DNA from: Saposhnikovia divaricata
Taxonomy: Eukaryota > Streptophyta > Magnoliopsida > Apiales > Apiaceae
DNA: 64,000 bases
Direction of reading: 5' to 3'
Assembly (NCBI GenBank): GCA_036435485.1
Contig: CM071600.1
Location: 53,379,546 to 53,443,545, forward strand
Part shown: positions 32,095 through 44,300 of the stretch, piece by piece
How positions within the stretch are numbered: position 1 is the stretch's first letter
Layout: each line of letters begins with the position of its first letter
Notes under the pieces: generated by a model
Database searches by the model: none
Told to the model about the DNA's origin: nothing
Seen by the model: only the letters and a program-made list of their open reading frames with translations
Translations under genes and position numbers: made by a program

Positions 32095-32930
32095 TCATAA
32101 TTTTACCTAAAAATAAACTTAACGGCCCTAAATACCCATATTCCAGAACATTTGGTCCAAAATACCCACGGGCGTTCAGAGCGGCCATAAATACCCACGG
32201 GACACGCATGTGACAGGAGTATCAAGACATGCATGTGGGAGAGGAGTATCTTGTACGAATTGCATTTTACACTACCCTGGCACAGATTGAGTTACGCATG
32301 TTCAACATGCGTGACTGCAGATATGCATGTCGAACATGCGTATCAGATGCACTGTTCATCGTCTTCCCAGCCCGCCGCCGGAGTCATTTTTCGATCGAAT
32401 TTTTGATCACTTCGTTCACTCCCTTCCAGCAATCGTTCACTAGCATGCTATATACCAAAATGCTCGCCTTCTAACCCTCTACAACCCTATACCATTCATT
32501 TTCCATTTGTTTCACCGGATTCGAAAGCCCCAAAACCAAGCTCTTTTTCCGATTTCATTTTCCGATATGCTCATACACGCTCCTGCGGGGCCAGAAATCA
32601 ACAAATGAATGGGGGAAAATGGAGAGGCAGGTCAGGACAAGTACTGGAGGTTGCCGGAGGGTGAGAACGAAGATGGGCGAACGGAGAGGCGATTTTAAGG
32701 GAGAGACAATGCTGGAGCTGCAATCGTGAGAATAACATCAGCTGACGTCATCACGCATCTCTGGGAGATGCGTGACCCTAAATGCGCTTGTGAGGAATGC
32801 GTGTTCTGGGATACGCGTCTGAGGATTGCGTAAGTCGTAGGTATTTCGGATCGGCGCTCCCGCATATAGGCATTTCGGATCATGGGGCTTCAAATATAGG
32901 CATTTTGGGCATTTTCTCCTTAACTATATA
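32095..32930. mobile_element. TIR family C, copy 1
   Basis: A non-autonomous DNA transposon shared with copies at 47446-48200 and 62925-63600. The left end reads GGTCCAAAATACCCACGGG; the right end reads GGCATTTTGGGCATTTTC, its imperfect inverse. The inside holds many ATGCGT or ACGCAT motifs, a block ending GTTCATCGTCTTCCCAG, and CTGCGGGGCCAG. No transposase gene. Ends are approximate. Confidence 0.65.
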
Positions 32931-33175
32931 TAATTAATATATAATACTAAAATAATAACTATAATGTTCAAATAAATTTTGCTAATTTTAAATAAATTAA
33001 ATAGAGTAAATTTAATATATGTTTAATAGGTGTAATTAATGATTAATTAAAATGTCATTTATAGCTAGTTAATGCAAGAAAATAATTTTAATAGAAAACA
33101 TCAAAAAAACGAAAATTTAAGAAAAATATCTTAAACTCTTCTGATGCATTTCCAGTCTCCAGGCATTATAATATA

Positions 33176-34055
33176 CTAGGCAATTTATCCGTGCTTCGCG
33201 CGATTTATAAATTTTTATTTTAAAGTACTGAAATTAGATAAATTAATTTCTATTATTTTTAGAAATTGATTGCTCTCTTATGAATTTTCTAAAAAAAAAT
33301 TATTTGAAAACATTTTACACGAGTTATTAGTTGGAAAAATACTCTCATTATATATCTAAAGTACTGATAATCTTAAAAATATCACAAATATATAAAAATA
33401 AAAATTACAATACGGGCGTAATCTTTACGATCAAAAGTTATAAATATTAAATATAACTTAATAATTTTTTTTAAAGCCAACACCCCTCTCATAATATACA
33501 TGTTCAATAATAGTGTAAAAATTTATTTAATTAGAATATTAATTTATTTTGACGCATTATAATGAAACAACGGATGTATAAATTTTTTATCAATTTAATC
33601 TTTCGATAAAATGGTTGGGTATGTTCAATTTAATTAGTTTGGTCATAACCCATGTGTAATTTATTCATGTGCAAAAGTGAAAATCTGTATGTATTATTTG
33701 CATACAAATTTCAGATATTAAGAAAAGATCTGTGTACTTCCATAAATTTTTACGACTTCCACAATCATTGATAATAAAGATTTCTTGAGAAGTTAAGGTT
33801 AATAACGTTTTTTTAAAGCCAACACCCCTCTCATAATATACATATTCAATAATAGTGTAATAAATTATTTAATTAGAATATTATATTATTTCGACACAAT
33901 ATAATGAAACAATAGGTGTACGTATAACTTTTTTTTATCGATTTTATCTTCCAATAAAATGGTTGGGTTTGTTGAATTTAATCGATTTGATCATAACCCA
34001 TGTGTAATTTATTCATGTGCAAAATTAAAAATATGTGTGTATTGTTTCTATAAAA
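33176..34055 (-). mobile_element. Helitron-like element B2
   Basis: On the minus strand the 3' end shows a short imperfect hairpin (CGCGCGAAGCACGG), then ATAAATTGCCTAG with T following, a Helitron-type CTAG end. It contains two related blocks (33450 and 33800) repeating AAAGCCAACACCCCTCTC. It abuts the second NAC copy at about 34055. No protein gene. Confidence 0.65.
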
Positions 34056-34058
34056 TAT

Positions 34059-35180
34059 GATCACTACTTTTGGTATCCGTCTTTTTAGCAATCTTGCATA
34101 CCTTAGAAGAATCATGACTAATTTTGCAAAGAACAATAGTATCAGTGGAACCCAAACCCGAATTAACCCCACTTAGGCTATATTCATGCATCCTAAAGAA
34201 ACCAACTTTACTCAAATCAACTCATCCAATTACTGCAAAATCAATGTCTTTGATTTCAAACACCAAATACATCTTTTCTCCAATTACATTATCCTCATCA
34301 TCTGTGATCTGATCCCGGCTTGTCTTTCCAACCTAAGTCCTACAACCAACTTTTTTGAAGTGTTCTTAAAAGTACTACTGTTCAGATTAATTGTTTTTTT
34401 AGATCACAAACAGTAAGACTAGGGTATGCCTGGGCCCTCCCTGGAATTGGACCTCAATTAATTGTTTTTTATAGCCCAGTCCATTTTTTGAAAACATGTA
34501 CCCATGCTCAGATTTTTTAGGAATTAAGAGTTCAAGTCCTTAACCCTTTAAACAAAAAACTATAGAGAGAAAACACAGGGACAACACAATAGGGGTCATG
34601 CCTTACTGCAGTATTCAAGTGTCTATTCAAAAAAATTCAATCCTCTTCTTGATTGATTGCTTACTTCTTGCTGGAAAATTCAATTTTTCTATTCTCTACT
34701 CCATGGTCTCCTCTTTTCAAGTATATTCTCAATTTTAAATTTATAATTTAACCTAGAATTTTGATTCTTGGAGATACATAGTTGAATCAATTGGATTTTA
34801 ATGGATTAGTATATTTTGTATTACAAATTTACCTAGTTACAATAACAAATTATAAGTGTTATTTTTAATTTTATATATATTTTACAGCTATCAGCTATGA
34901 AGAGATATTATCAAGCCATGTTACAGAATGATATACCTCCTGGACAATCTGAAAATGTTAACTATGTTAGTGAAGCAAGTGTTCAGAATCGTCAGCAAAA
35001 TTGGGATCAAACACATGCCATGGATTAGAAGAAGGGCCATAAACTGGCCTTAACTCGATAATGGTTACACGGGAGATCTTCTTGCAAGATCAATGGCTTG
35101 AGATAATCAGTAATTAATTCTTCATCAAGTGGATTAAACCTAAATCCAGGTAAACAACGTTGTGTTTCTTCCTCTGCCAT
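34059..35180 (-). pseudogene. Second NAC-domain copy, broken
   Basis: A paralogue of the NAC gene at 5071-11713, same strand, about 23 kb away. Start ATG 35180 gives MAEEETQRC then LPGFRFNPLDEELITDYL. A frameshift occurs after ILQEDLPCN; NPWHVFDPN is still readable near 35015. A foreign stretch (about 34392-35005) replaces the next part of the domain. Beyond it come a diverged C/D region with VGKTSRDQITDDEDN, RMHEYSLSGVNSG and TIVLCKISHDSSKVC. The sequence ends at 34059, where the Helitron begins. An in-frame stop lies before VDLSKVG. It has TGG where the first copy has TGA. Confidence 0.8.
34392..35005. other. Foreign segment inside the second NAC copy
   Basis: About 610 bp with no similarity to the first NAC copy replaces roughly 150 bp of its coding sequence. 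On the plus strand its right end could encode a short fragment starting MKRYYQAMLQNDIPPG (from about 34897), loosely like N termini of hAT zinc-finger transposase-type proteins. I cannot identify it. Confidence 0.45.
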
Positions 35181-35220
35181 TATCTTCACTAATCAAACTC
35201 AAACCCCTTAGGATTGTAGT

Positions 35221-35718
35221 TGTTATGCCATATTTTTGGCATGTCTAATAATTTCCCAAATTTCTAATATCTTTTAATTATTAATTCAGATTAATAATTA
35301 TTGCTTAATTACTAAGTTTTATCCTCTCTCTGAAACGAGGAAATAATCAATCTCAATCAACGAATTTACGGAAAATATCTCCGAACGATATTCTTCAAAT
35401 CAGGAAGATATCACAATGCCAAGATTAAATCAGTTAAAATCAGTAATTACCACATTAACGAAGTTTATCCCTAAAGTCTGTCAGGGATAGACACAATTTC
35501 ACAGAACTGTGTGGGGCTTGATCCTATATAAACATAGGTACGCAGGCATCTTGGTATGATATGGGATTCGATACACGAGACAAATCGAGAGACCCGCCGA
35601 GTCTAGTCCCTCTCTTTTTTACAAACCCTAATCCCCTAAAACAATCATATTCATACATAAATCGTTTAATTATTCCAGCACACCTCTGATTTCGTGGTGT
35701 TACGAAATTCCTCCAACA
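35221..35718 (+). mobile_element. Solo LTR, gypsy-like
   Basis: 498 bp starting TGTTATGCC and ending CCTCCAACA, inserted in the 5' region of the second NAC copy. It is related to the gypsy LTRs at 36477 and 44669: same TGTTATGCC start, GGCTTGATCCTATATAAA promoter block and AAATTCCTCC end. The flanks GTAGT and ACAGT match at three of five bases, a decayed target duplication. Confidence 0.7.
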
Positions 35719-35778
35719 ACAGTAATATATGCATAAGAAGAGACTTTGTATGAATTTGTGTTGATGAGGAGGAAAGAC

Positions 35779-35813
<35 letters not shown>

Positions 35814-35930
35814 TAAGTAATCATGGAAGGATTTCAAATTAACTTAGGAAAGTGACTGCGTTGGAAAGAGATTTATAAATTATACATTGGATTCTTGTAA
35901 TAACACGACCCGGTCAACTATAAATCCCTT
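35719..35930 (-). promoter_or_regulatory. Promoter homologue of the second NAC copy
   Basis: Matches the upstream region of the first NAC gene (GAATTTGTGTT, GAGGAGGA, AGAGTAA, TTGGATTCTT, ACCCGGTCAACT) to about 35926. A TA run (35783-35810) stands where the first copy has its TATA box. Confidence 0.55.
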
Positions 35931-36069
35931 ACTAACTTTATTTGATTTTGATTAGTGTTAAGATATATTGTCTTATTTCTAAAACCGACTAGTTTTGGGA
36001 TTTGCTTCTCGTTTTTCCTCAATAAAATTATATAATGAAGTTAAAAATTACTGTATTGAATTATTTTTT

Positions 36070-36255
36070 GGGAAATTCTCATTGGTGCCCTCCTGGAATT
36101 GGCTTTTCCAGATGGTGCCATTTCATGTTTTGGGCTTACGACTGGCACCCCTGAAGTAATTGAATATCCTAATTACACCATTCCGTTAACCAAAAAGTTA
36201 ACCAACGTTAACAATGTTATTATTTGCTGATTCAACATAATTTATTTATTTTTTA
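36070..36255 (+). repeat. Left TIR of the Pack-MULE
   Basis: Pairs with 46270-46459. Shared blocks include CATTTCATGTTTTGGGCTTA, CGACTGGCACCCCTGAAGT and TATTTGCTGATT. Confidence 0.92.
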
Positions 36256-36437
36256 AAAACTAAATAAATGACAGTTGTTATATTTTATATTAAAATAAAG
36301 ATTAAAGTTAATAAAATGAATAAAACGAAAGAAAAGAGGGAAACACATGTAATTGGGTTTTTAGTCGAGTGAAATTAGGAAAAGAGGGAAAAGGGCGAAT
36401 CTTGGGTTCTCGATCATTCTCACCGTTGTTTTGTAGG
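36256..36437 (+). other. Captured non-coding sequence before the PPR fragment
   Basis: AT-rich then mixed sequence ending in TTGTTTTGTAG directly before the coding fragment, which looks like an intron 3' splice site and suggests that genomic DNA, not cDNA, was captured. Confidence 0.4.
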
Positions 36438-36476
36438 ATGGTGAAGGAAGGTTTGGTTATGGATTTGGTTACTTGG
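36438..36476 (+). pseudogene. PPR fragment, part before the gypsy insertion
   Basis: Encodes MVKEGLVMDLVTW, the end of a PPR helix pair. It continues after the gypsy element as NAMISRFAQS, with the CTTGG target duplication at the joint. Confidence 0.75.
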
Positions 36477-37469
36477 TGTTATGCCCAAAATTCGGTTCAG
36501 GTATTGTAAAATGGATTCGAGTCAGATACGGGTTCAATTTGGAGATTTTTAGGATAAATTAGGGTTTTTATAAAGATTTGCAGAAGGAGGACGCGCCCTC
36601 ACCTCCCGTACGTGGAGGGCGCGCCCTGAGGGACATAAAAGCAGTCAAAAAGGATGTTTGTTAGTTTTACAAGAAATTAGGTCGTGCCCTCTCCTTCCCT
36701 ACAAGGAGGGCGCGCCCTTAGTGATAAAATTATATTGAAGATTTCTACTAAACAGGTTTTCCAAGAGTTGTTGAAGAATTCCCTCCTGTCGTATCTCAGG
36801 AGGGGGATGTCCGTCGTAGAAGGCCTCCAGGGGTTTGCCTGGATTTAGGGACCCTTCTTATACACTAAGGGCGCGCCCTCTATGGTGGAAAGATGGGTAC
36901 CTCTTTGGTGTGTGCTTTGGAGCTCTGTTCTTGTATTCAATGGGCGCGCTCTCATTGGGGAACTTTGGGATAATCCTCCACTTTGCACCCAAAAGCTCTG
37001 GATCACCTGTCCTGCTATCTGGTATGCGTTCTGCACTTGGGGTAAACCATGGCTATACCTGCATCCTTGAAATCAAGAAATAGCTTGTAACGGATAGGAC
37101 TAGTCCTCGACGGGGGAAGTTTCCTTATCTGTGAAGTCTTGAGATCTTGGATGAGGCTTGGGCCTTTTGTGGTTAGGCCTCATAGTAGAACATTCCGGAT
37201 GCTAGACCGACAATCCAAGCCCAATTGGATTTCTTGCTCTCCAAGAATTACGTGGGCTTGATCCTCTATAAATATAGAGGTACGTAGGCAAATTGAGGGG
37301 GATGGAAGCGAAGAGCTACGAGCCACCACCAAGAACCCTCTCAATCTCAGCCCCAAATTCATCACAGCCACCACACTCCGGCGACTTATCCGGCGAAGAA
37401 CCACCGTCATAGATCTTGATTCCGGCGACAGACCTCAAACTTTGTTGTTACTAAATTCCTCCGTCAACA
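36477..37469 (+). repeat. 5' LTR of the gypsy element
   Basis: Starts TGTTATGCCC, ends CCGTCAACA. Contains three exact GGGCGCGCCC motifs and a TATA box within a perfect palindrome, CCTCTATAAATATAGAGG (37263-37280). Confidence 0.95.
37263..37280 (+). promoter_or_regulatory. LTR TATA box within a palindrome
   Basis: TATAAATA is centred in an 18-bp palindrome; the same block is in the 3' LTR near 45480 and, changed, in the solo LTR at 35525. Confidence 0.6.
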
Positions 37470-40400
37470 AATTGGAGCTAGAAGGAGGGCTTCTGATCAA
37501 GATCATAATCCAAGGAAGATGGATTTCTCACCACGATGATGGTTCTTATAAAGCGACAAGCAAGATCTAAGGAATAGTCCTCGATAGGGTTGCAGATCTG
37601 TAGCAACGGAGAAGATCCAAGGATGGCGATTTCTAGCAAGAGGGTCGAACAAGATCCGAAGGCGATTGTGATGTCAAAGATGGTTCTAGAACTGATTTTC
37701 AGGTTGTTGCTGCAAAAAGATGGTTCCGGTACGGTTATGCTCGAAAGCGGTGATTTTCGATCAGCAGCTTTGAACTAGTTTCTTCAAGGGGAGATTCTGA
37801 ATATGATTCAAAGAAGGATGTTACAAGAAAGAGGCGAAATTATCAAGATCTCGTCCTCATCATTGGACGCACCCTCACTATTAGGATGCATCCTCAAGAA
37901 ATCTCAAGGCGCATCCTAAGGGTGGTATCCAAGGTTCAGATGATTTCCAACAATTTCTGGGAGAATTCAATGACTAAACACACCCTCATCTCCAGGATGC
38001 CTCCTCCAGGTTACGATTACCATCATGGTTTGAAAGATATGGTCTCAAATTTGGCTTAATTGATGATGGGTCATCGATCTTGGAGTTAAAATATATGAAA
38101 ATTCGTATGTATTGTGCTGCACGCGCTACCTACACTATTTTGGGTCATATCTTGAGTTCTAGAAGTCTGATTTGGACAATTTTACAGCCCACACGCTTAT
38201 TAAATTCTCGTTAACCCAAAGGTGTTACATTCTGAAGAATTTGGCTGGAATCAATCTGAAACTGGAGAGAAAAGACAACTACGAATTTTTAATGAAGAAT
38301 TCTACTTGGTTTAGGAAACCTATTGGTAATTGGTTTAGGATGAAATCCACATCCTATTCTGAGAAGGGTTATGGTGAAAGTTAGCACAGGAGAAAGTTGG
38401 GCTGCCAACACATGAACAAGGAGTCTTACGTATATGAGACACAATTATCAGGAGTTGCATCTTTATCTCAAGGGGCGTCCACCAGTATTCTACTTTCAAG
38501 TGGAGAAACACATGAGGTTGCATATTCATCTCTCATCATCTCTCTGGGTGCCACCCAGATCTTTAAAGGAGGGCTACCATATAAGAGAAAAGTTTCAAAT
38601 ATGTTTTGAAGGCCTGCCTCCCTCTGACAGGGCACACTCACAGGAAGTAGGTCACTTCAATAGAAACCTCAAAGATTTTCTAAAAAGGTGTAGCATCTCT
38701 TATCAAGGGCGCACTGCCAGGACGCGCCACAGGGCGCACCCATGGAAGATGATATAGAAGAGAAAGCTACAAATGGTGAGTTTTGCTAATTCAAGCAGAG
38801 CATGCCTCAGAAGATTATTAAGAAGCACGCCTTCCCCTGACTGGGTGCGCCTCCAGGTAATATCCAACCTCTATATTATTTAGCTCTATATATTTATTGC
38901 ATGTATAAAGTTACAGGGGTTTGCCTGGTGAGAAGGCCTCCAGGGGTTTGCCTGGTGAGAAGGCCTACAGGGGTTTGCCTGGCCAAGAGAATGGAGAACA
39001 CTTGGAATCGAGGCCCCGTGATCCATAACACGTGCCCCCTGATTACAGGTCGAGGCCCCTTGGACATGAGCGAGCCCTTCCTCGGGATGATGTTCCACAG
39101 CGCGCGCCCCCTGATTACAGGTCGAGGCCCCTTGGACACGAGCGAGCCCTTCCTTGAGATCTCATTGGAAGATAGCGAAGCCAAGGATGTAGGAATGACA
39201 TTGTTTGGCCTGATCATCATGTGAAAGATAGGGTGAGAATCCTCAACCCCAGGAAGATGCTCTACATCAGGACTCAACTTCAAGGAAATGCACAACGTCA
39301 GGAAAATCCTCCAACAAAGGATGCGCCCTCAAGGAATCCTCCCTTAGAGGACCTTTCTGGTTAGGGCGCGCCCTCAAGGAAAGATGCAAATGCTCAGGCG
39401 GACTCCAATATCTACGAGGGTAATTTACTGATTGGACTCCAGAAGGAAAGAAGCTGTTGAGTTGCGGTCCCACGAACCATAGAGTGTGCCCCCTGATCAT
39501 CAGGTTGAGGCCCCAAGATCGTGAGCGAGCCCCTCTATAAAGAAACAATACTTTGCTAAAAAGGGCGCGCCCTCATATCTACAATGACCTGAATGATAGG
39601 CATCAGGGCGCGCCCTAACTTATCAACCTCATGTTATGGATTCGTCTGCAAGTATGATCGCAACTGTCCATGGCATATCTTTTGCTTGAAGAAAATTGTA
39701 TTGATGTGCGGCCCCATGAATCTTAGAGTGCGCCCCCTGATAGGCAGGTTGAGGCCCCAAGGTCATGAGTGAGCCCTTCTACACAAGAATGACATTCATC
39801 CGGACTAGAAGAGACTTTGTCATCGCCCTCAGCAACTCCAACGACTCTCTCTTAAAATTCCCCTCTTGGGATGCCACTTTAAGAGACGCTTCTTTAAGGA
39901 ATGATATTCTGATGCTGGGGGGTAGTATTGATGCACCTCCCTAGCCCTACATATACATGTATTTCAGGACAATTTGTGCGAACAGCGGAATACCCCCACG
40001 GGGATGCCTCTTCGTGAGATGTCTTTCATAGGATGCCTCCTTATGAGATGCCCCTTCATGGGATGAGATTTGAAGTAGCCCGTGATCGAAGAATTCACTC
40101 TTTCGTATTGTAAAGCAATTAAGGGAGAGGGCCCCCGAGTAGTCATGTGAGCGGTTGATGGAGTATTTTTAATAGGGTAAGGCTTGTGCCCCTATTATGA
40201 ATAGAGTGATGCTTTAGCTCCACATTTTGCCAGAAGTTGATTGAAGTAGGGCAATGCATGAATAGTAGACTACAAGGTAAATTAATTACCTCCTAGTCTA
40301 GGGGGTAGTCCATGTACACTTTCCCTAGTCTTAATTGAGTGAAATTTTCAACATTTTCGAGAATGCAAGATTATGCCTGTAGGGCGCGCCCTGAAGGGTG

Positions 40401-40794
40401 AGTTTGAATAATTCTCGTACAATGGAGGACCCGCCCTCGGGTAGAAGAAGCGATGCGGAACTTTTTCTTGTAAACATGCAAGCCTTCCCTCTTTTGAGGA
40501 CGCTCCCTCCATCACCACATCCTTTTGAAGCTCTAGTGCAATTCTGTTAGATTTGATGGATGTAGCCTCCCGAACTCTAAAGTCATCAATCCACTTGATA
40601 GTAACTTGATCAACTTGGTATATGTCTCACAATCGAGGTGGAGGTTCTCATGAAGAAAATGGTTATGATTTTTAAGATAGCTTGGGGGTAATCAAGCTCG
40701 TCATGAAGCTTATAATCCGGAAGAAATCCCTGATCCCCCACACCACCGTGGAAATCCGGCTACCGGCGGACAGCCGCCCGTTCTTATCAGCAAC
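37470..40794 (+). other. Gypsy leader region, non-coding, repeat-rich
   Basis: No long reading frame. From 38910 to 38985 a unit containing AGGGGTTTGCCTGG repeats three times (and also occurs once in each LTR). From 39010 a block of about 75 bp, with GCGCCCCCTGATTACAGG, GAGGCCCC and GAGCGAGCCC, occurs four times (39010, 39095, 39460, 39710). Confidence 0.7.
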
Positions 40795-43636
40795 GTGGAA
40801 TTAATGGAGCAGTTATATCATATGAGAACTGCCATCAATAACTTCGGGGCAAGATTGGATTCAGTGGAGCAAGAGCAAGGAAGTAGGAGAAAATCTCGGA
40901 GTATTCCACGGAATCACCATCGAACAGGGAAAACTTTTCAAATTGAGGAAAGCTCTCGAAAAGGTGAAGAAGTGCGGGAAAGAAGGTTTCAACTGGTGAT
41001 TCCTCGAAGGTTAGATTATTCTGATCCCATTATTGAACATCCAAGTGAAGATAATTGTGATCGTAGGATGCCAGCTGTTCAGGAAAGGGCACCCCCTCAC
41101 CCACTTTGCTCAGGGCGCGCCCGTAGTGAGACTCAACGTGATGAAGAGAGACTTGCTAAGGAAAAGAAAGACTTTGCAAGCTTGAAGGAACGCTTAGTGA
41201 TGACGATCTAAGGATGGTACTCCTTGAGCATCAGAAGAAAGAGAAGCACTTGGAATCGAGGCCCCGTGATCCACAGCGCGCCCCCTGATTACAGGTCGAG
41301 GCCCCTTGGACATGAGCGAGCCCTTCCTCGAGATGGTGATCCACAGCGCGCGCCCCTTAATCACAGGTTAAGGCCCCTTGGATATTAACAAGCCCCTCCT
41401 CAAGGTGTTGCTGGAAGAAGAAGTAGCCGAGACCATGGAGATTGGAGGATGGAGAAGTATCAAGGAGAGAGGCGACTTCAGAACAAAGAAGGCGCGCCTT
41501 CAGGAGATAGATCTCCTCGTATCACTCAAATTCCTTCAAGTACTTGTAGTGAAGTGAGGTCGAGGGTGCGCCCTCCCTCTAAAGGAAAGCATCAAGGAGG
41601 TTCTCACGGGAATCCACGACCTTAGGGGAATCCACGACCTCAGGGGAATCCACATATTGAAGGAAATCCACAAGCTCAAGGTCAAAAGGAAAAAACTCAG
41701 ACTCAAGAGGTAATTCTCATACAACTTCACGCCGGAGCTCCAGGAAATGCCTAGACAACAGCTCAACCTCCACCCTTAGGGGGTACTCAAACAACTGTGC
41801 CACCGAATGTTTAAAATATTCCAGGCTTGGGGATTTTTAATGTCGACAACATAAAGAGGTTTCTTTCCCAATTGGATGGAGAAAGGATATCTGCTACAAC
41901 ACAAACTCCTTCTCTATTTTCAATAGAGGTTAGAGAGGCACAGCTACATACAGGATATAGATCTATGACCAATGATCTACGTTTTCATGAAAATACAGAC
42001 CCTGTGGGATTCTTAGGACGTTTTGACATTGAAATGGATGTTTACCAAGTAACTGACATGGATAGATGTCGCCTGCTGGCAACAACTTTCAGTGAGAATG
42101 CTTAGCAATGGTTTCAAAAGCTTGGATCTGGAGTGATTACCTATTGGGAGACGATGAGGACTTTGTTCTTAGCCAAGTTCCAAGCAGCAGTGAAGTATGC
42201 TCCTCCCGTTACAACTCTGGCCAACATCAAGCAGAAAGAAGGAGAAAGTCTTCAATCTTACTTCAAAAGATTCAATGCAGAAACCGCTTTAGTTAGAGGA
42301 ACAACCGATGAGACACTTAAGAGTTTCTTGATAGCTGGTTTGCAAGTAGAGATGGATTTCTGAAAGTGTCTTCAAGAAAGGGATTCAGCTATGTTGGTTG
42401 ATGTTTTTGCACATGCTGAATATTTTAAGATAGTGGAGCAATCCTTGGCAGAAAATCGGAAGACAGAAGCTCAGGGAACTCTAAGGGGAAGATTACAAGT
42501 CCTCTATATCGTACCAGAATCGGTGCTAACGGAGTGAATGCAACTAGTGTTGGAAGAGAATGGGGAACTCCAGATACGTATTCTTATGATCGAAGGAAAA
42601 ATAATTACACTCCGTTGGTGGTTTCAATTGAACACATCTTTGTGGTGAACAAGAATAAAGGGCTTTTTAAGAAGTCGGCTCCTCTGTCTGCCTGGAAAAG
42701 CAAGGATAAGAAGAAGCACTGTGAGTACTATGAGTCGACAAGTCACAATACTCATGAATGTCGTCAGCTGAAGGATGAAATTGAAGATCTGATCAAGGAA
42801 GGATACTTGACCGATTGGATTGTCAGAGAAGTTAAGAAGCATAGGGAGAATCCTGAGAAGAAGAACGGAGGGCGCGCCCTCCGTGATGAGGACAAAATTG
42901 AGGAGAAGAAATTTGTCAAGGAAGGAAGTATACACACTATATTTGGAGGACATCACTTGGGGGTGATAGCAATAATGCTTTGGATAGATATGCTTGAGAG
43001 GCAAGATATACCTCTCACCGATGTGAATAGCATGGAGTTAAGGCCACCTAAATTGTTCAAGGGGGAGTGTGCAGATATCACTTGTACTGAAGATGAGGCA
43101 TGTGTTCTTCAGAGTTGAGCAATGGAAGTTTGGGGAATATTCTGTATTACAATACCTACAAGAAGGTGTGGCTTCCGGACAAAGACATGGTAGCAGAGAA
43201 TTCATAAATTTATGGTTTTTAGTAGCTGTCAAAATGATGGGTGCAATCAGGTTACCGTAACTCTTGGAGAAGGTTCTCTCCCAATAACTCAGATGATGGA
43301 ATTCATGGTTTTGGGTCAGGAGTCAGTTCACAATGCCCTAGTAGGGTGCCCCTTGTTGAAGAAAATGAAGGTTTCAGGAGACAAAGAGAAGAAGGGCGTG
43401 CCCTCATTGAAAGAAGCTCTATAGGAATCACGAACATCAAGGGAGAAATTCAGGCTCATTATTTTGTTCAAGAACCAGAAGATGAGGAGGCGTCCACCCA
43501 GAGGGCGCGCCCTCAAATACTCGTTTCTGATGATTTTCAAGAAGGGTATCTAGAAGAGCTTGAAGAAGAAAATCATGATGATATTATATCAATCAGTATT
43601 GAGGTAGGAATATCGAGGGAAAAAGAATGTTATTAG
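40795..43636 (+). pseudogene. Gypsy gag remnant
   Basis: Pieces of a Tat-type Gag in several frames. The N-terminal coiled-coil part is at 40795-41211. The capsid region is at 41827-42363 (RFHENTDPVGFLGRFDIEMDVY, WETMRTLFLAKFQAA, GESLQSYFKRFNAET), with stops at 42103 and 42361. A zinc-knuckle-like region at about 42700-42830 reads CEYYESTSHNTHEC then RQLKDEIEDLIKEGYL. Two of the GGGCGCGCCC motifs lie in these frames (42868 and 43501). No usable Gag can be made. Confidence 0.8.
41250..41400 (+). repeat. Two more copies of the 75-bp gypsy block
   Basis: GAGGCCCCGTGATCCACAGC...GAGCGAGCCCTTCCTCGAG and a diverged neighbour lie inside the gag region, between frames. They match the blocks at 39010-39780. 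Confidence 0.8.
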
Positions 43637-44300
43637 AAGGCTTGGTGCATACCCTTATTGAGGAAGACTTCCCTCTTAAAGAGGACTCGTCCTCCAAGGA
43701 TGAAGCACCGATTAAAGACCCCTCGAAGTTTTGATTTTGATCTTGATTCAAGAATGCCTCAATCGGTGGAAAAGACTGGTTCAACAGAAGATACAATCTT
43801 AGTTTTGGCGGATGCTAGGGATTCAGATGTTTTTTCTTGGAGTCATGATGATATGGTGGGCAGTGACCCAAAGGTCATGTGTCATCACTGAATATAGATC
43901 CTGACAGGAAGGGTATAAGGTAGAAGCGACGTCTGATAAGTGAGGAAGAGCTATTTCATTGAAGGAAGAAGTTAATAGATTGTTAAATGTTGGCTTGATT
44001 AAAGAGTCTTACTACCCAGAGTGGTTAGCTAACCCGGTTCTCGTTAAGACGCCTAATAGGAAATGGAGGACTTGTGTAGATTTCACTGATCTGAACAAGG
44101 CTTGCCCTAAGGATAATTTTCCTCTTCCTCGAATTGATCAGTTGGTAGATACAACAGCAGGATAGAGGATTTTACAACCACATTGGAATGCCATTTGGCT
44201 TGATTAATGCAGAGGGAACTTGTCAAAGATTGGTGGACATGATGTTCAAAGATTTGATTTGAAAGACCATGGAAGTGTATGTGGACGACATCTGAAGAGA
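43637..44300 (+). pseudogene. Gypsy reverse transcriptase remnant
   Basis: Contains the Tat-type pre-RT motif VFSWSHDDMVGSDP, then LLNVGLIKESYYPEWLANPV, WRTCVDFTDLNKACPKDNFP and PRIDQLVDTTAG. After that the centre of the RT is deleted. The frame resumes as YNHIGMPFGLINAEGTCQRL and ends just after VYVDDI. RNase H and integrase are missing. DNKACPKD-type motifs place it in the Tat/Retand group. Confidence 0.85.

Noticed and set aside
36835..37410. ORFs repeated at 45028-45647
   Set aside because: They are frames in the two gypsy LTRs, not genes.
42534..43118. Independent host gene
   Set aside because: It is part of the gypsy gag (CEYYESTSHNTHEC and RQLKDEIEDLI are Tat Gag motifs) and lies between its LTRs.
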